From contig CAVUUF010000001.1 in assembly GCA_963744575.1 (NCBI GenBank), positions 1 to 64,000 of the forward strand: 64,000 nucleotides of DNA, written 5' to 3'. Position numbers and translations under genes: made by a program. Origin of the DNA: Palsa-504 sp963744575 (GTDB lineage: Bacteria; Actinomycetota; Actinomycetes; Streptosporangiales; Streptosporangiaceae). This document shows positions 16,894 through 29,812 of this stretch, one piece after another. The notes beneath the pieces were generated by a model. The model searched no databases. It saw only the letters and a program-made list of their open reading frames with translations, and was not told the DNA's origin. The number at the start of each line of letters is the position of its first letter. The first letter of the stretch is position 1.

Positions 16894-17338
16894 GCCCGGC
16901 GCGGTGGCTCTCGCGACCCTTCGCCCGGCGCGGTGGCTCTCTCGCGCGGCCTGAGCTCGGTGGCCGGTGTGAATGACGGTACTGATGCGCCCTGTGACGC
17001 GCACGACTAGCCTCCGACAACCAAAACATCCGGGAGGATTTGGGCTCCGGGGAGACTTTGGTACCCGATAGGGTCCCATTTCCTCCCCAGAAGCCGGATC
17101 CTCCCCGATAAATGCCATCCGTATCGCACTGATGAGCGATTATGTTGCTGATGGGACCAGTGTTAGTAGACGGGCGGCTGATCCGGCTTGTGGAGGGTGT
17201 GCGCGGCGGGCGGCCGGGATCAGCGGGGCGGCGCGGGCGCGGCCGGGATCAGCGGGGCGCGGGGCGGCGGGGCGCGGGGCGGGGCGGCGGGGCGCGGGGC
17301 GGGGCGGGGCGGCGAGGTGCGGGCGGGGCGCAGGCGGG
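16894..17338. other. Intergenic region with GGGGC-rich repeats
   Basis: 445 bases between the unknown protein and the crotonase gene. No credible gene is seen. The part 17205-17335 consists of imperfect iterations of GCGGGGCGC / GGGGCGGGGC with a duplicated GGCCGGGATCAGCGGGGC segment; at 16900-16945 there is a short duplication of CCCGGCGCGGTGGCTCTC. The centre, 16980-17160, is less GC-rich and may hold a promoter, but no clear boxes are seen. Confidence 0.6.
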
Positions 17339-18118
17339 TCAGTGGCCGGTGAAGGTGGCTTTGCCGGGGCCGTTTTCTATGAAGCTGCGCATGCCGGTTC
17401 GCTGGTCCTCGGTGCCGAACAACGCCGCGAACTGCACCCGCTCGATCTCCAGGCCGGTGGCCAGGTCCACGTCGAGGCCGTGGTTGATGGCCTGCTTGGC
17501 GGCGCGCAGCGCGAGCGCGGGGCCGGCCGCGTAGCGCTGCACCAGGTCCCGCGCGGCGGCGTACACCGCGTCGTCCGGCGCCACCGCGTCGACCAGGCCG
17601 ATGGCCTGCGCCTCGGCCGCGGGGACCATCCGCCCGGTGAAGACGATGTCCTTGGCCCGCGCCGGGCCGACCAGGCGGGGCAGCCGCTGCGTCCCGCCGG
17701 CCCCTGGGATGACGCCGAGCTGGATCTCGGGCTGGCCCAGCCGGGCCCGCTCGCCCGCGACCCGGAAGTCGGCGGCGAGCGCCAGTTCGAGGCCGCCGCC
17801 CAGGGCGTACCCGGTGATGGCGGCGACCACCGGCTTGCCGATCCCGGCGACCAGCGACAGGGCCGCCTGCAGCAGGCCGGACCAGGCCGCCGCCGCGGGG
17901 CAGCCGATCTCGGCCATCTGCCTGATGTCAGCGCCTCCCGCGAAGGCCCGCTCGCCGCCGTAGATGATCACCGCGCGGACCTCCTCGGCGGCGTCGGCCG
18001 CCTGCGCGGCCGCCGCTATCTCGGCGGTCACCTGCTCGTTCAGCGCGTTGACCGGTGGCCGGTTCAGCCGGATGGTGCCGATGCCGCCGGCGGTCTCCAG
18101 GTTGACGAACTCGCCCAT
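17339..18118 (-). CDS. Enoyl-CoA hydratase/isomerase (crotonase) family protein
   Basis: Likely hydrates trans-2-enoyl-CoA in beta-oxidation. 259 residues from ATG 18118 (GGGAG eight bases upstream; GTG 18127 is possible). The oxyanion-hole segments are FAGGADIRQM at about residue 63 and GYALGGGLELALAADFRVA at about 105. Both catalytic glutamates are in place (GGGLELAL, and LGQPEIQLGVIPGAGG). It starts 12 bases after glgP, so it is probably carried on the glgP transcript although the chemistry is unrelated. Confidence 0.92.
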   Translation of the reverse strand: MGEFVNLETAGGIGTIRLNRPPVNALNEQVTAEIAAAAQAADAAEEVRAVIIYGGERAFAGGADIRQMAEIGCPAAAAWSGLLQAALSLVAGIGKPVVAAITGYALGGGLELALAADFRVAGERARLGQPEIQLGVIPGAGGTQRLPRLVGPARAKDIVFTGRMVPAAEAQAIGLVDAVAPDDAVYAAARDLVQRYAAGPALALRAAKQAINHGLDVDLATGLEIERVQFAALFGTEDQRTGMRSFIENGPGKATFTGH

Positions 18119-18130
18119 GACAGCCACTCC

Positions 18131-20791
18131 CTATCGCAGATCGCCGTTGGTCATGCCGGCCGGCGCCTGCGGGTAGGTGACCAGGCCGAGTTCGGCGCGG
18201 CTGTCGAGCAGCGGATGGTTCGGCAGCACCCGCACCGTGTACCCGAACGGACCCGGCTGGTCCAGCGGCACCTCGCCGGAGAACCGGGCCACGGCCCCGG
18301 GCGAGGCAGCGGTGCTGTCCTGGGGGGGATCGTCCTCGGCGGCCAGCACCGCGTAGGCCGGCGCGATGATCTCGTCGGCGTCGTCCGGCCGCCCGTACAC
18401 CACCTCCACCTGCACGTCGTCCTGGGTGAGCTCGCCCAGCGACACCGAGACGCGCACGGCCAGTGATGAACCGAGCGCCGAATCCAGGGCCTGGCCCAAA
18501 GACCCGGCGGCTTCGGCCTCCACGTGCTCGATCCGCACCTGCGGCCAGGCCCGCACCACCCGGCGCTTCCAGGCGGCCAGCTCCCGCGCCGGGCCGAAAC
18601 CGCCGGTACCGGCCGCCTCGGCACCGGCCATCTCGGCACCGGCCAGCTCGCGCGAGGCCGCCGCGGCCGGCACGTACAGCGCCGTCACGTACTCCCGGAC
18701 CATCCGCTCGGCCTGGACCTTCGGCCCGAGCGAGCGGAACGTGTGCCTGATCCGCTCCACCCAGCCCGGCGCGATCCCGTCCGCGTCCCGCTCGTAGAAC
18801 AGCGGCGCCACCGACTTGCCGAGCAGCTCGTACAGCGCGGTGGCCTCGAGCGCGTCGCGGCGGCTGGCGTCGGCCACGCCGTCGGCCGACGGGATCTCCC
18901 AGCCGTTGCCGCCGTCGTACCACTCGTCCCACCAGCCGTCCCGGACCGAGACGTTGAGCCCGCCGTTCAGCGCGGCCTTCATGCCCGAGGTCCCGCACGC
19001 CTCCAGCGGCCGCAGCGGGTTGTTCAGCCACACGTCGCAGCCCTGCACCAGGGCGTGCGCCATGGCCATGTCGTAGTCGGGCAGGAACACGATCCGGCGC
19101 CGCACCTCGGGCGAGTCGCTGAACTGGACCATCTGCTGGATCAGGCCCTTGCCGCCCTCGTCGGCCGGGTGCGCCTTGCCCGCGACCACGATCTGGATCG
19201 GCTGCGCGGGGTCGTTCAGCAGCCGGCTGAGCGCGGCCGGGTCGTTCAGCATCAGCGTCAGCCGCTTGTAGGAGGGCACCCGCCGGGCGAACCCGATCGT
19301 CAGCACGTGCTCGTCGAGCACGTCGTCGATCCAGGTCAGTTCGGCGTCGGAGGCGCCCCGCTGCCGCCAGGAGGCGCGCAGCCTGCGCCGGGTCTGGTCC
19401 ACCAGGCGGGCCCGCAGCCGGTGCCTGGTCTCCCACAGTTCCCCGGCCGGGGCGACGGCGGCCTGCTCCCAGTCCCAGCCGGTGCCCTGGCCGGGTGAGG
19501 TGCCGGTGAGAGACAGGATCTGCGGCGCGACCCAGGTCGGAGTGTGCACGCCGTTGGTGACCGAGCCGATGGGCACCTCGCGGGTGTCGAAGCCCGGCCA
19601 CAGGCCCGCGAACATCTCCCGGCTCACCTGGCCGTGCAGCAGCGACACGCCGTTGACCCGCTGGGCCAGCCGCATGCCCATCACGGCCATGTTGAACACC
19701 TCGAGGTCGCCGCCCGGGTAGGTCTCCGCGCCGAGCGCGAGCACCCGGTCGACGGGCAGCAGCGGGTCGGCGGCGAAGTGCTCCCGGACCAGCGAGCGCT
19801 CGAACCGGTCGATGCCCGCGGGCACCGGGGTGTGCGTGGTGAACACCGTGCCGGCCCGGCTGACCTCGACCGCCTCCTCAAAGCTCAGCCCCTGCTCGGT
19901 GTACTCGCGGATGCGCTCCAGGCCGAGGAAGCCGGCGTGCCCCTCGTTGGTGTGGAACACCTCGGGCGCGGGGTGCCCGCGCAGCGCGCAGAACGCCCGG
20001 ACCGCGCGCACCCCGCCGATGCCGAGCAGAAGTTCCTGGCGGAGCCGGTGGTCGCTGCCGCCGCCGTACAGCCGGTCGGTGACCTCGTGCAGGTCGGCCT
20101 CGTTCTCCTCCACGTAGGAGTCGAGCAGCAGCAGCGGGACCCGGCCGACCTGGGCCACCCAGACCTGGGCGGCCAGCCGGCGGCCGGCGGTCAGGCCCAC
20201 CGTCACGTGCACCGGCGACCCGGCGGCGTCGCGGAGCAACTCCAGCGGAAGCCCGTTCGGGTCGTCGGACGGGTAGCGCTCGGCCTGCCAGCCGTCGGCG
20301 GACAGCGACTGGGTGAAGTACCCGTGCCGGTAGAGCAGCCCGACGCCGATCAGCGGCACGCCCAGGTCGCTCGCCGACTTCAGGTGGTCCCCGGCCAGGA
20401 TGCCCAGGCCGCCGGAGTACTGCGGCAGCGCGGCGGTGATGCCGAACTCGGGCGAGAAGTACGCGATCGCCGCGGGACCGGACCCGGCGGGCCCGTCCGA
20501 GGCGTACCAGCGCGGCTCGGACATGTACTCCCGCAGGTCCCGCTCGGCCTCGCCGAGCCGGGCGAGGAACGCCTCGTCGGCGGCGAGCGCGGCGATCCGG
20601 GCCGACGGCAGCGCGCTGAGCATCGCGATCGGATCGCCTCCCGACGCAAGCCAGGCGACGGGGTCGATGGACGCGAACAGATCGGCGGCCGGGCGGTGCC
20701 AGGACCAGCGGAGGTTCAGCATCAGGCCGTGCATCGCGGCCAGCGGCTCGGGCAGGGTGACGCGGACGGTGAACCGGCGAATCGCTCTCAC
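18131..20791 (-). CDS. glgP: Alpha-glucan (glycogen/maltodextrin) phosphorylase
   Basis: GT35 phosphorylase that releases glucose-1-phosphate from alpha-1,4-glucans. 886 residues, of the DUF3417-containing actinobacterial form (N-terminal MLNLRWSWHRPAADLFASID). It has the PLP-dependent core with PEFGITAALPQYSGGLGILAGDH near residues 115-140, FHTNEGHAGFLGLER at about 280, VTNGVHTPTWVAP at about 410, and the PLP-lysine region GTSGMKAALNGGLNVSV at about 605. It is divergent from the glgE operon, and together they control turnover of the same polymer. The shared 216-base gap should hold both promoters. Confidence 0.95.
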   Translation of the reverse strand: MRAIRRFTVRVTLPEPLAAMHGLMLNLRWSWHRPAADLFASIDPVAWLASGGDPIAMLSALPSARIAALAADEAFLARLGEAERDLREYMSEPRWYASDGPAGSGPAAIAYFSPEFGITAALPQYSGGLGILAGDHLKSASDLGVPLIGVGLLYRHGYFTQSLSADGWQAERYPSDDPNGLPLELLRDAAGSPVHVTVGLTAGRRLAAQVWVAQVGRVPLLLLDSYVEENEADLHEVTDRLYGGGSDHRLRQELLLGIGGVRAVRAFCALRGHPAPEVFHTNEGHAGFLGLERIREYTEQGLSFEEAVEVSRAGTVFTTHTPVPAGIDRFERSLVREHFAADPLLPVDRVLALGAETYPGGDLEVFNMAVMGMRLAQRVNGVSLLHGQVSREMFAGLWPGFDTREVPIGSVTNGVHTPTWVAPQILSLTGTSPGQGTGWDWEQAAVAPAGELWETRHRLRARLVDQTRRRLRASWRQRGASDAELTWIDDVLDEHVLTIGFARRVPSYKRLTLMLNDPAALSRLLNDPAQPIQIVVAGKAHPADEGGKGLIQQMVQFSDSPEVRRRIVFLPDYDMAMAHALVQGCDVWLNNPLRPLEACGTSGMKAALNGGLNVSVRDGWWDEWYDGGNGWEIPSADGVADASRRDALEATALYELLGKSVAPLFYERDADGIAPGWVERIRHTFRSLGPKVQAERMVREYVTALYVPAAAASRELAGAEMAGAEAAGTGGFGPARELAAWKRRVVRAWPQVRIEHVEAEAAGSLGQALDSALGSSLAVRVSVSLGELTQDDVQVEVVYGRPDDADEIIAPAYAVLAAEDDPPQDSTAASPGAVARFSGEVPLDQPGPFGYTVRVLPNHPLLDSRAELGLVTYPQAPAGMTNGDLR

Positions 20792-21007
20792 GGGCAGACC
20801 TTAATCGGTCCTGGGCCGACACGCCGAACGATTGGCTGACGCGACACCGAAAACCGACCGTCCACGATGGGAAATCCAGTTCTGATTATACCGAACGGAG
20901 TGGCTTCAACCCCGCCCGTTCGGCAATCAATAGGCTGGGGCCTGGCGCGGAAATTAACCTGTGCCCGCGCTGGCATGAAGTCAGCCCCGCTCGGTAGCGT
21001 AACCAGC
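20792..21007. other. Divergent glgP/glgE promoter region
   Basis: 216 bases between two divergent starts, with an AT-richer stretch at about 20875-20960 (ATTATACC, TCAATAGG). It must hold at least two promoters; I cannot define the boxes with confidence. Confidence 0.5.
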
Positions 21008-23014
21008 GTGATTGGACGAATCCCGATCCTTGACGTGGAGCCGGCGGTGGACTGCGGGCGCCGCCCGGCGATCGCAGTGGCCGGTGAGACCTTCGAAGTC
21101 AGCGCCACGATTTTCCGTGAGGGACACGGCATCATCAACGCCGGAGTGGTGCTGCATGACCCGGACCGCAAGGCGGGCCCGCTGGTGTACATGCGCGAGC
21201 TCGCCCCGGGTACCGACCGCTGGGGCGCGGACGTGACCGTGACCGGGGAGGGCCTGTGGCGCTTCCACGTGGAGTCGTGGGGCGACCCGATCGCCAGCTG
21301 GCACCACGACGCGGCCATCAAGATCCCGGCCGGGCAGGACGTGGAGCTGATGCTCACCGAGGGGGCGCTGCTGTTCGAGCGCGCCGCCCGGCGGATCCCC
21401 CAGCGACCGGGGGCGAGCCGTCCGGCCGCGGCCCGGGCTGCGCTGCGCGAACTGATGGCAACGCTGCGCGACCGCGCGCTGACCCCGTGGGACCGGCTCG
21501 CGGCGGCCGAGGATCCCCGGGTCGCCGCGATCCTGCGGGGCTGGCCGCTGCGCGAGCACGTGACCAGGTCCGAGCCGCTGACCGTGCAGGTGGACCGGGA
21601 GCGGGCGCTGTACGGCTCGTGGTATGAGTTCTTCCCGCGCTCCGAGGGGGTCCAGGTCGACCCGATGGGCCGCCGGGCGCCGGCCTCGGGCACGCTGCGC
21701 ACCGCGGCCAAGCGGCTCGACGCCATCGCCGGCATGGGCTTCGACGTGGTGTACCTGCCGCCGGTGCATCCCATCGGGACCACCTTCCGCAAGGGCCGGA
21801 ACAACACGCTGACCCCGGCCGAAGGCGACCCGGGCTCGCCCTGGGCGATCGGGTCCCCGGACGGCGGGCACGACTCGATCCACCCGGACCTGGGCACCTT
21901 CGACGACTTCGACGCCTTCGTCGCGCGCACCCGCGAGCTGGGCATGGAGATCGCCCTGGACCTGGCGCTGCAGGCCTCGCCTGACCACCCGTGGGTGCAG
22001 CAGCACCCGGAGTGGTTCACCACGCGGGCGGACGGGTCCATCGCGTACGCCGAGAACCCGCCCAAGAAGTACCAGGACATCTACCCGCTGAACTTCGACA
22101 ACGACCCCGAGGGCAGCTACGCCGAGGTGCTGCGCGTGATCCGGCTGTGGATGGACCACGGGGTGCGGATCTTCCGCGTCGACAACCCGCACACCAAGCC
22201 GCTGCGGTTCTGGGAGCGGCTGCTCACCGAGATCCGGGTGACCGACCCTGACGTGCTGTTCCTGGCCGAGGCGTTCACCCGCCCGGCCATGATGCACACC
22301 CTGGCCAAGGTCGGCTTCCACCAGTCCTACACGTACTTCACCTGGCGCAACGGCGCCCAGGAGCTCGAGGAGTACCTGGGCGAGCTGTCCGGTGACGCGG
22401 CCGCCTACATGCGCCCCAACTTCTTCACCAACACCCCGGACATCCTGAACGAGTACCTCCAGCACGGCGGCGTGCCCGCGTTCAAGATCCGCGCCGCGCT
22501 CGCCGCCACCTTGTCACCGACCTGGGGCATCTACTCTGGGTATGAACTGTGCGAGAACGTCCCGCTGAGGCCGGGCAGCGAGGAATACATGGATTCGGAG
22601 AAGTACCAGTACCGTCCGCGTGACTGGGAGGCCGCCGCCAGGGACGGCATCGGGATCGCGGACTACATCACCGAGCTCAACCGGATCAGGCGCGCCCACC
22701 CGGCCCTGCACCGGCTGCGCAATCTCCGCTTTCACGGCGTTGACCAGCCCGGGCTGCTGTGCTTCTCCAAGCGCGTGGATAATGTCGCTCCCACCGGAGG
22801 GAGCGATACCGTGCTGGTGGTCGTGACCCTCGACCCGTACCAGACCAGGGAAGCCACGGTCTGGCTCGACATGCCCGCGCTCGGCGTGGACCGCGAGTTC
22901 ATCGTGACGGACGAGCTAACCGGCGAGTCCTACCGGTGGGGGCATGCCAACTACATCCGGCTCGACCCGGCGACCCGGCCTGCCCACGTCTTCACCGTCA
23001 CACCCATCCCGTAG
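21008..23014 (+). CDS. glgE: Alpha-1,4-glucan:maltose-1-phosphate maltosyltransferase
   Basis: GH13_3 enzyme that adds maltosyl units from maltose-1-phosphate to alpha-glucan. 668 residues from GTG 21008, giving the family N-terminus VIGRIPILDVEPAVDCGRRP; family length is about 660-700. The N-terminal immunoglobulin-like domain is at about 1-120, and the catalytic barrel follows. The nucleophile Asp lies in FRVDNPHTKP (about residue 396) and the acid Glu in FLAEAFTRP (about 420). It is first in the glgE-treS-mak-glgB operon. The open frame upstream to 20867 has no family support. Confidence 0.96.
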   Translation: MIGRIPILDVEPAVDCGRRPAIAVAGETFEVSATIFREGHGIINAGVVLHDPDRKAGPLVYMRELAPGTDRWGADVTVTGEGLWRFHVESWGDPIASWHHDAAIKIPAGQDVELMLTEGALLFERAARRIPQRPGASRPAAARAALRELMATLRDRALTPWDRLAAAEDPRVAAILRGWPLREHVTRSEPLTVQVDRERALYGSWYEFFPRSEGVQVDPMGRRAPASGTLRTAAKRLDAIAGMGFDVVYLPPVHPIGTTFRKGRNNTLTPAEGDPGSPWAIGSPDGGHDSIHPDLGTFDDFDAFVARTRELGMEIALDLALQASPDHPWVQQHPEWFTTRADGSIAYAENPPKKYQDIYPLNFDNDPEGSYAEVLRVIRLWMDHGVRIFRVDNPHTKPLRFWERLLTEIRVTDPDVLFLAEAFTRPAMMHTLAKVGFHQSYTYFTWRNGAQELEEYLGELSGDAAAYMRPNFFTNTPDILNEYLQHGGVPAFKIRAALAATLSPTWGIYSGYELCENVPLRPGSEEYMDSEKYQYRPRDWEAAARDGIGIADYITELNRIRRAHPALHRLRNLRFHGVDQPGLLCFSKRVDNVAPTGGSDTVLVVVTLDPYQTREATVWLDMPALGVDREFIVTDELTGESYRWGHANYIRLDPATRPAHVFTVTPIP

Positions 23015-23051
23015 TACCCGCACTCAGCAGCAAGACCCAGGAGATCCTGCC

Positions 23052-24887
<1,836 letters not shown>

Positions 24888-24982
24888 CGACATCGCCCTG
24901 GCCTCGGCCCTTTCCCGGAAATCTGACGATCAAGGCCGGGGCGTGTTTGCCGGGACCAGCCACGGGGAGGTGGTAACCGCTA

Positions 24983-26326
24983 ATGACTTTCGAAGACACA
25001 CTGGCGGCATGGCTGGTCAAGCAGCGATGGTTCGCGGGCAAGGGGCGAACCGTCCATGACCTCGCGATCGTGGCCGACACCGAGATCATCCCCGGTGACC
25101 CCGGCCTGCGGCACCTGATGGTCACGGTCTCGCACGGCGCCACCTCCGACTGTTACCAGCTGCTAGTCGGCTCCCGCGCCCGGCTCCCGGCCCGGCTGCG
25201 GCACGCGCTCATCGGCAGCCACGCGGGCCTGCAGGTCTACGACGGGCTGCACGACTCGGCGCTGACCCGGGAGCTGCTCGACGCGATCGCGGCCGAGCGG
25301 ACCGTCGGCACGCTGCGGTTCTGCCGGACGCCCTGGGCCGAGATTCTCGGGGGCGGACCCGGCCTGGACAGCCTGGTGCTCACCGGGGAGCAGAGCAACA
25401 CCAGCCTGGTGTTCGGCGAGTCCGCCATCCTCAAGGTGTTCCGCCGGGTCAGCCCGGGGCCGAACCCCGACCTCGAGGTGGCCTCGGCGCTGGCCGAGCT
25501 CGGCTCGTCGCACATCGCCGAGCCGTACGGCTGGATCGAGACCAGGATCGACGGCGCCGCCACGGTGCTCGGCATCTTGTCCCGCTACCTGCGCGCGGCC
25601 TCGGATGGCTGGTCGCTGGCCGCGACCAGCGTGCGCGACCTGTACGCGTCCGGGGACGCCCGCGCGGCCGAGGCCGGCGGCGACTTCGCCGGCGAGGCCG
25701 AACGGCTCGGCGTGGCCACCGCGCAGGTGCACCGGGACCTGGCCGAGGCGTTCGGCCGGTCCGAGCTCGAGCCGGAGGCCGTCCGCGAGCTGGCCGAGCA
25801 GATGTACCAGCGGCTCGACCTGGCCGTCGCGGCGGTGCCCGAGCTGGCCGCCTACGCCGCCAAGATCGGCGACGCGTACTCGGACCTGGCCAAGCTGATC
25901 GAGCCGGTCCCGGCGCAGCGGGTGCACGGCGACTACCACCTGGGCCAGGTCATGCGGACCCAGACCGGCTGGGTCGTGCTCGACTTCGAGGGCGAGCCGG
26001 CCAGCCCGCTGGCCCAGCGCCGGGCCAGGTCCACGCCGCTGCGGGACGTGGCCGGCATGCTCCGCTCGTTCGAGTACGCGGCCCGGCACCAGCTGGTCAC
26101 CAGCCCGGACGCGGCCATTCTCGCGCCGAAGGCGACCGAGTGGGTCCGGCGCAACGGCGACGCGTTCTGCGCCGGCTACGCCGCGGCCGGCGGCCTGGAC
26201 CCGGCCGGGAACTCGGTCCTGCTCCGTGCGATGCTTCTGGACAAGGCCGTGTACGAGGTCGTCTACGAGACCAGGAACCGGCCGACCTGGGTCGCCATCC
26301 CGCTAAAGTCCATTGCCGAGTTGTGA
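24983..26326 (+). CDS. mak: Maltokinase
   Basis: Phosphorylates maltose to maltose-1-phosphate, the GlgE donor (also called pep2). 447 residues, the normal length, from ATG 24983 preceded by GGGGAGGTGG. N-terminal cap domain begins WLVKQRWFAGKGRTV. The kinase lobe has a phosphotransfer loop VHGDYHLGQV and metal motif VVLDFEGEP at about residues 313-340. It follows treS by 95 bases, a gap that holds a GC hairpin (CGGCCC...GGCCGGG). Confidence 0.95.
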   Translation: MTFEDTLAAWLVKQRWFAGKGRTVHDLAIVADTEIIPGDPGLRHLMVTVSHGATSDCYQLLVGSRARLPARLRHALIGSHAGLQVYDGLHDSALTRELLDAIAAERTVGTLRFCRTPWAEILGGGPGLDSLVLTGEQSNTSLVFGESAILKVFRRVSPGPNPDLEVASALAELGSSHIAEPYGWIETRIDGAATVLGILSRYLRAASDGWSLAATSVRDLYASGDARAAEAGGDFAGEAERLGVATAQVHRDLAEAFGRSELEPEAVRELAEQMYQRLDLAVAAVPELAAYAAKIGDAYSDLAKLIEPVPAQRVHGDYHLGQVMRTQTGWVVLDFEGEPASPLAQRRARSTPLRDVAGMLRSFEYAARHQLVTSPDAAILAPKATEWVRRNGDAFCAGYAAAGGLDPAGNSVLLRAMLLDKAVYEVVYETRNRPTWVAIPLKSIAEL

Positions 26327-26359
26327 GCCCGTCGTTACTCTCACGGATCGAGTGCCGTC

Positions 26360-28573
<2,214 letters not shown>

Positions 28574-28578
28574 CCGCG

Positions 28579-29346
28579 TCAGCGGGTCGTGGCGATGCCG
28601 CCGTCGACCGGGATGACGGTGCCCGTTACGTAGGCCGAGCCACGGCCGCTCAGGAAGACGGCGACGCCGGCCATGTCGTCGGGGCGGCCGATGCGGCCGA
28701 GCGGGGAGGCGGCCGCGATCTCCTCGCCGCGGGCGGCCAGGGTCGCGGCCATCATCTTCGACTCGAAGGGGCCGGGGGCGACCGCGTTCACGGTGATGTG
28801 CCGCGGGCCGAGTTCGCGGGCCAGCACCCGGGTGAGCTGGTGCAGGCCGGCCTTGCTGGCCGAGTAGGAGTAGGTCTGGAACTCCGGCGGGCGCAGCCCG
28901 TCGATGCTGCCGACGTTGATCACCCGGGCCGGGTCGTCGGCGGTGCCCGCCGCCTCAAGCAGCGGCAGGAACGCCCGGGTCAGGTAGAACGGCGCCTTCA
29001 GGTTGAGGTCGAGGACCTTGTCCCAGCCGTGCGCCGGGAACTCCTCCAGGGGCGCGCCCCAGTTGGCGCCGGCGTTGTTGACCAGGATGTGGACGCCCTC
29101 CTCGGACCGCCCGACCTCCTCGGCCAGCCGCAGGCACTCCTCCTCCCTGGACAGGTCGGCGGGCAGCGACAGCACGACGCCGTAGGAGGAGAGTTCCGCC
29201 ACCGCGGCGCCACCCGCCTCGGCCTTGCGCGAGCTGATGTAGACCGAGGCGCCGGCCTGCAGCAGGCCACGCGCCATCATCAGGCCGATCCCGCGGGTCC
29301 CGCCGGTGACGACGGCCACCTTGCCGGTCAGGTCGAACAGGTACAC
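28579..29346 (-). CDS. Short-chain dehydrogenase/reductase (SDR)
   Basis: NAD(P)-dependent oxidoreductase of the classical SDR type, 255 residues. Cofactor motif TGGTRGIG at about residue 15, NNAG at about 90, catalytic Ser in NVGSIDG and the YxxxK pair in YSYSASKAGLHQL at about 165. C-terminal FLSGRGSAYVTGTVIPVDGG is typical of the family. Sequence resembles 3-oxoacyl-ACP reductases and gluconate-type dehydrogenases, but substrate is not predictable. Its stop lies within six bases of the glgB stop. Confidence 0.9.
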   Translation of the reverse strand: MYLFDLTGKVAVVTGGTRGIGLMMARGLLQAGASVYISSRKAEAGGAAVAELSSYGVVLSLPADLSREEECLRLAEEVGRSEEGVHILVNNAGANWGAPLEEFPAHGWDKVLDLNLKAPFYLTRAFLPLLEAAGTADDPARVINVGSIDGLRPPEFQTYSYSASKAGLHQLTRVLARELGPRHITVNAVAPGPFESKMMAATLAARGEEIAAASPLGRIGRPDDMAGVAVFLSGRGSAYVTGTVIPVDGGIATTR

Positions 29347-29467
29347 GGGACCTCCGATTCGGTCAGCTGAGGGTTCGAGGCATTCTAGGACTCCGGCTGG
29401 CCGACGGCATGGGGAGGGGAGGCTTCGCTGGCCGTAGAGGGGGAGGGTCCCGTGGCCGGGGAGGGGG

Positions 29468-29767
29468 TCACGGGTTCTTCCGGCGGACGCCGGGACCGCG
29501 CCGCAGCCGGTGCTGCCAGCAGGCGCTATGCCAGTGCCTGCGCTCGTCCACGCCGACGCCGACCCCGTCGGCCGGCCACGCCACCACGTGCGGGGTGCCG
29601 GGCACGATCTCCTGGTCGCAGCCGGGGCAGCGGTACGCCTTCGGCGATCCCGCGCCGGGGATGCGGCGGACCACCCAGTCGCCGTCCGGCCATGACTCGG
29701 CGCGCTCGGGCCCGGGCACGGGTTCCGGCGGGCCGGAGCGGTCGCGGCGGATCCGGCGCGGGCTCAC
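29468..29767 (-). CDS. Small zinc-ribbon-like protein next to nucS
   Basis: 99 residues. The core is CPGCDQEIVPGTPHVVAW followed by RRHWHSACW, so two cysteines, two or more histidines and a third cysteine could bind zinc, somewhat like an HNH/zinc-ribbon core. Basic, disordered ends. Homologues beside nucS in Streptomyces are often labelled ATP/GTP-binding, but no nucleotide loop is visible here. It is divergent from nucS with only 45 bases between them, which suggests a shared promoter region and perhaps a DNA-linked role (inference). Confidence 0.75.
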   Translation of the reverse strand: MSPRRIRRDRSGPPEPVPGPERAESWPDGDWVVRRIPGAGSPKAYRCPGCDQEIVPGTPHVVAWPADGVGVGVDERRHWHSACWQHRLRRGPGVRRKNP

Positions 29768-29812
29768 GGCAGTTGAGCCTATGCGAAAGCGCAGCCAGTA
29801 GAGTTACCGAAC

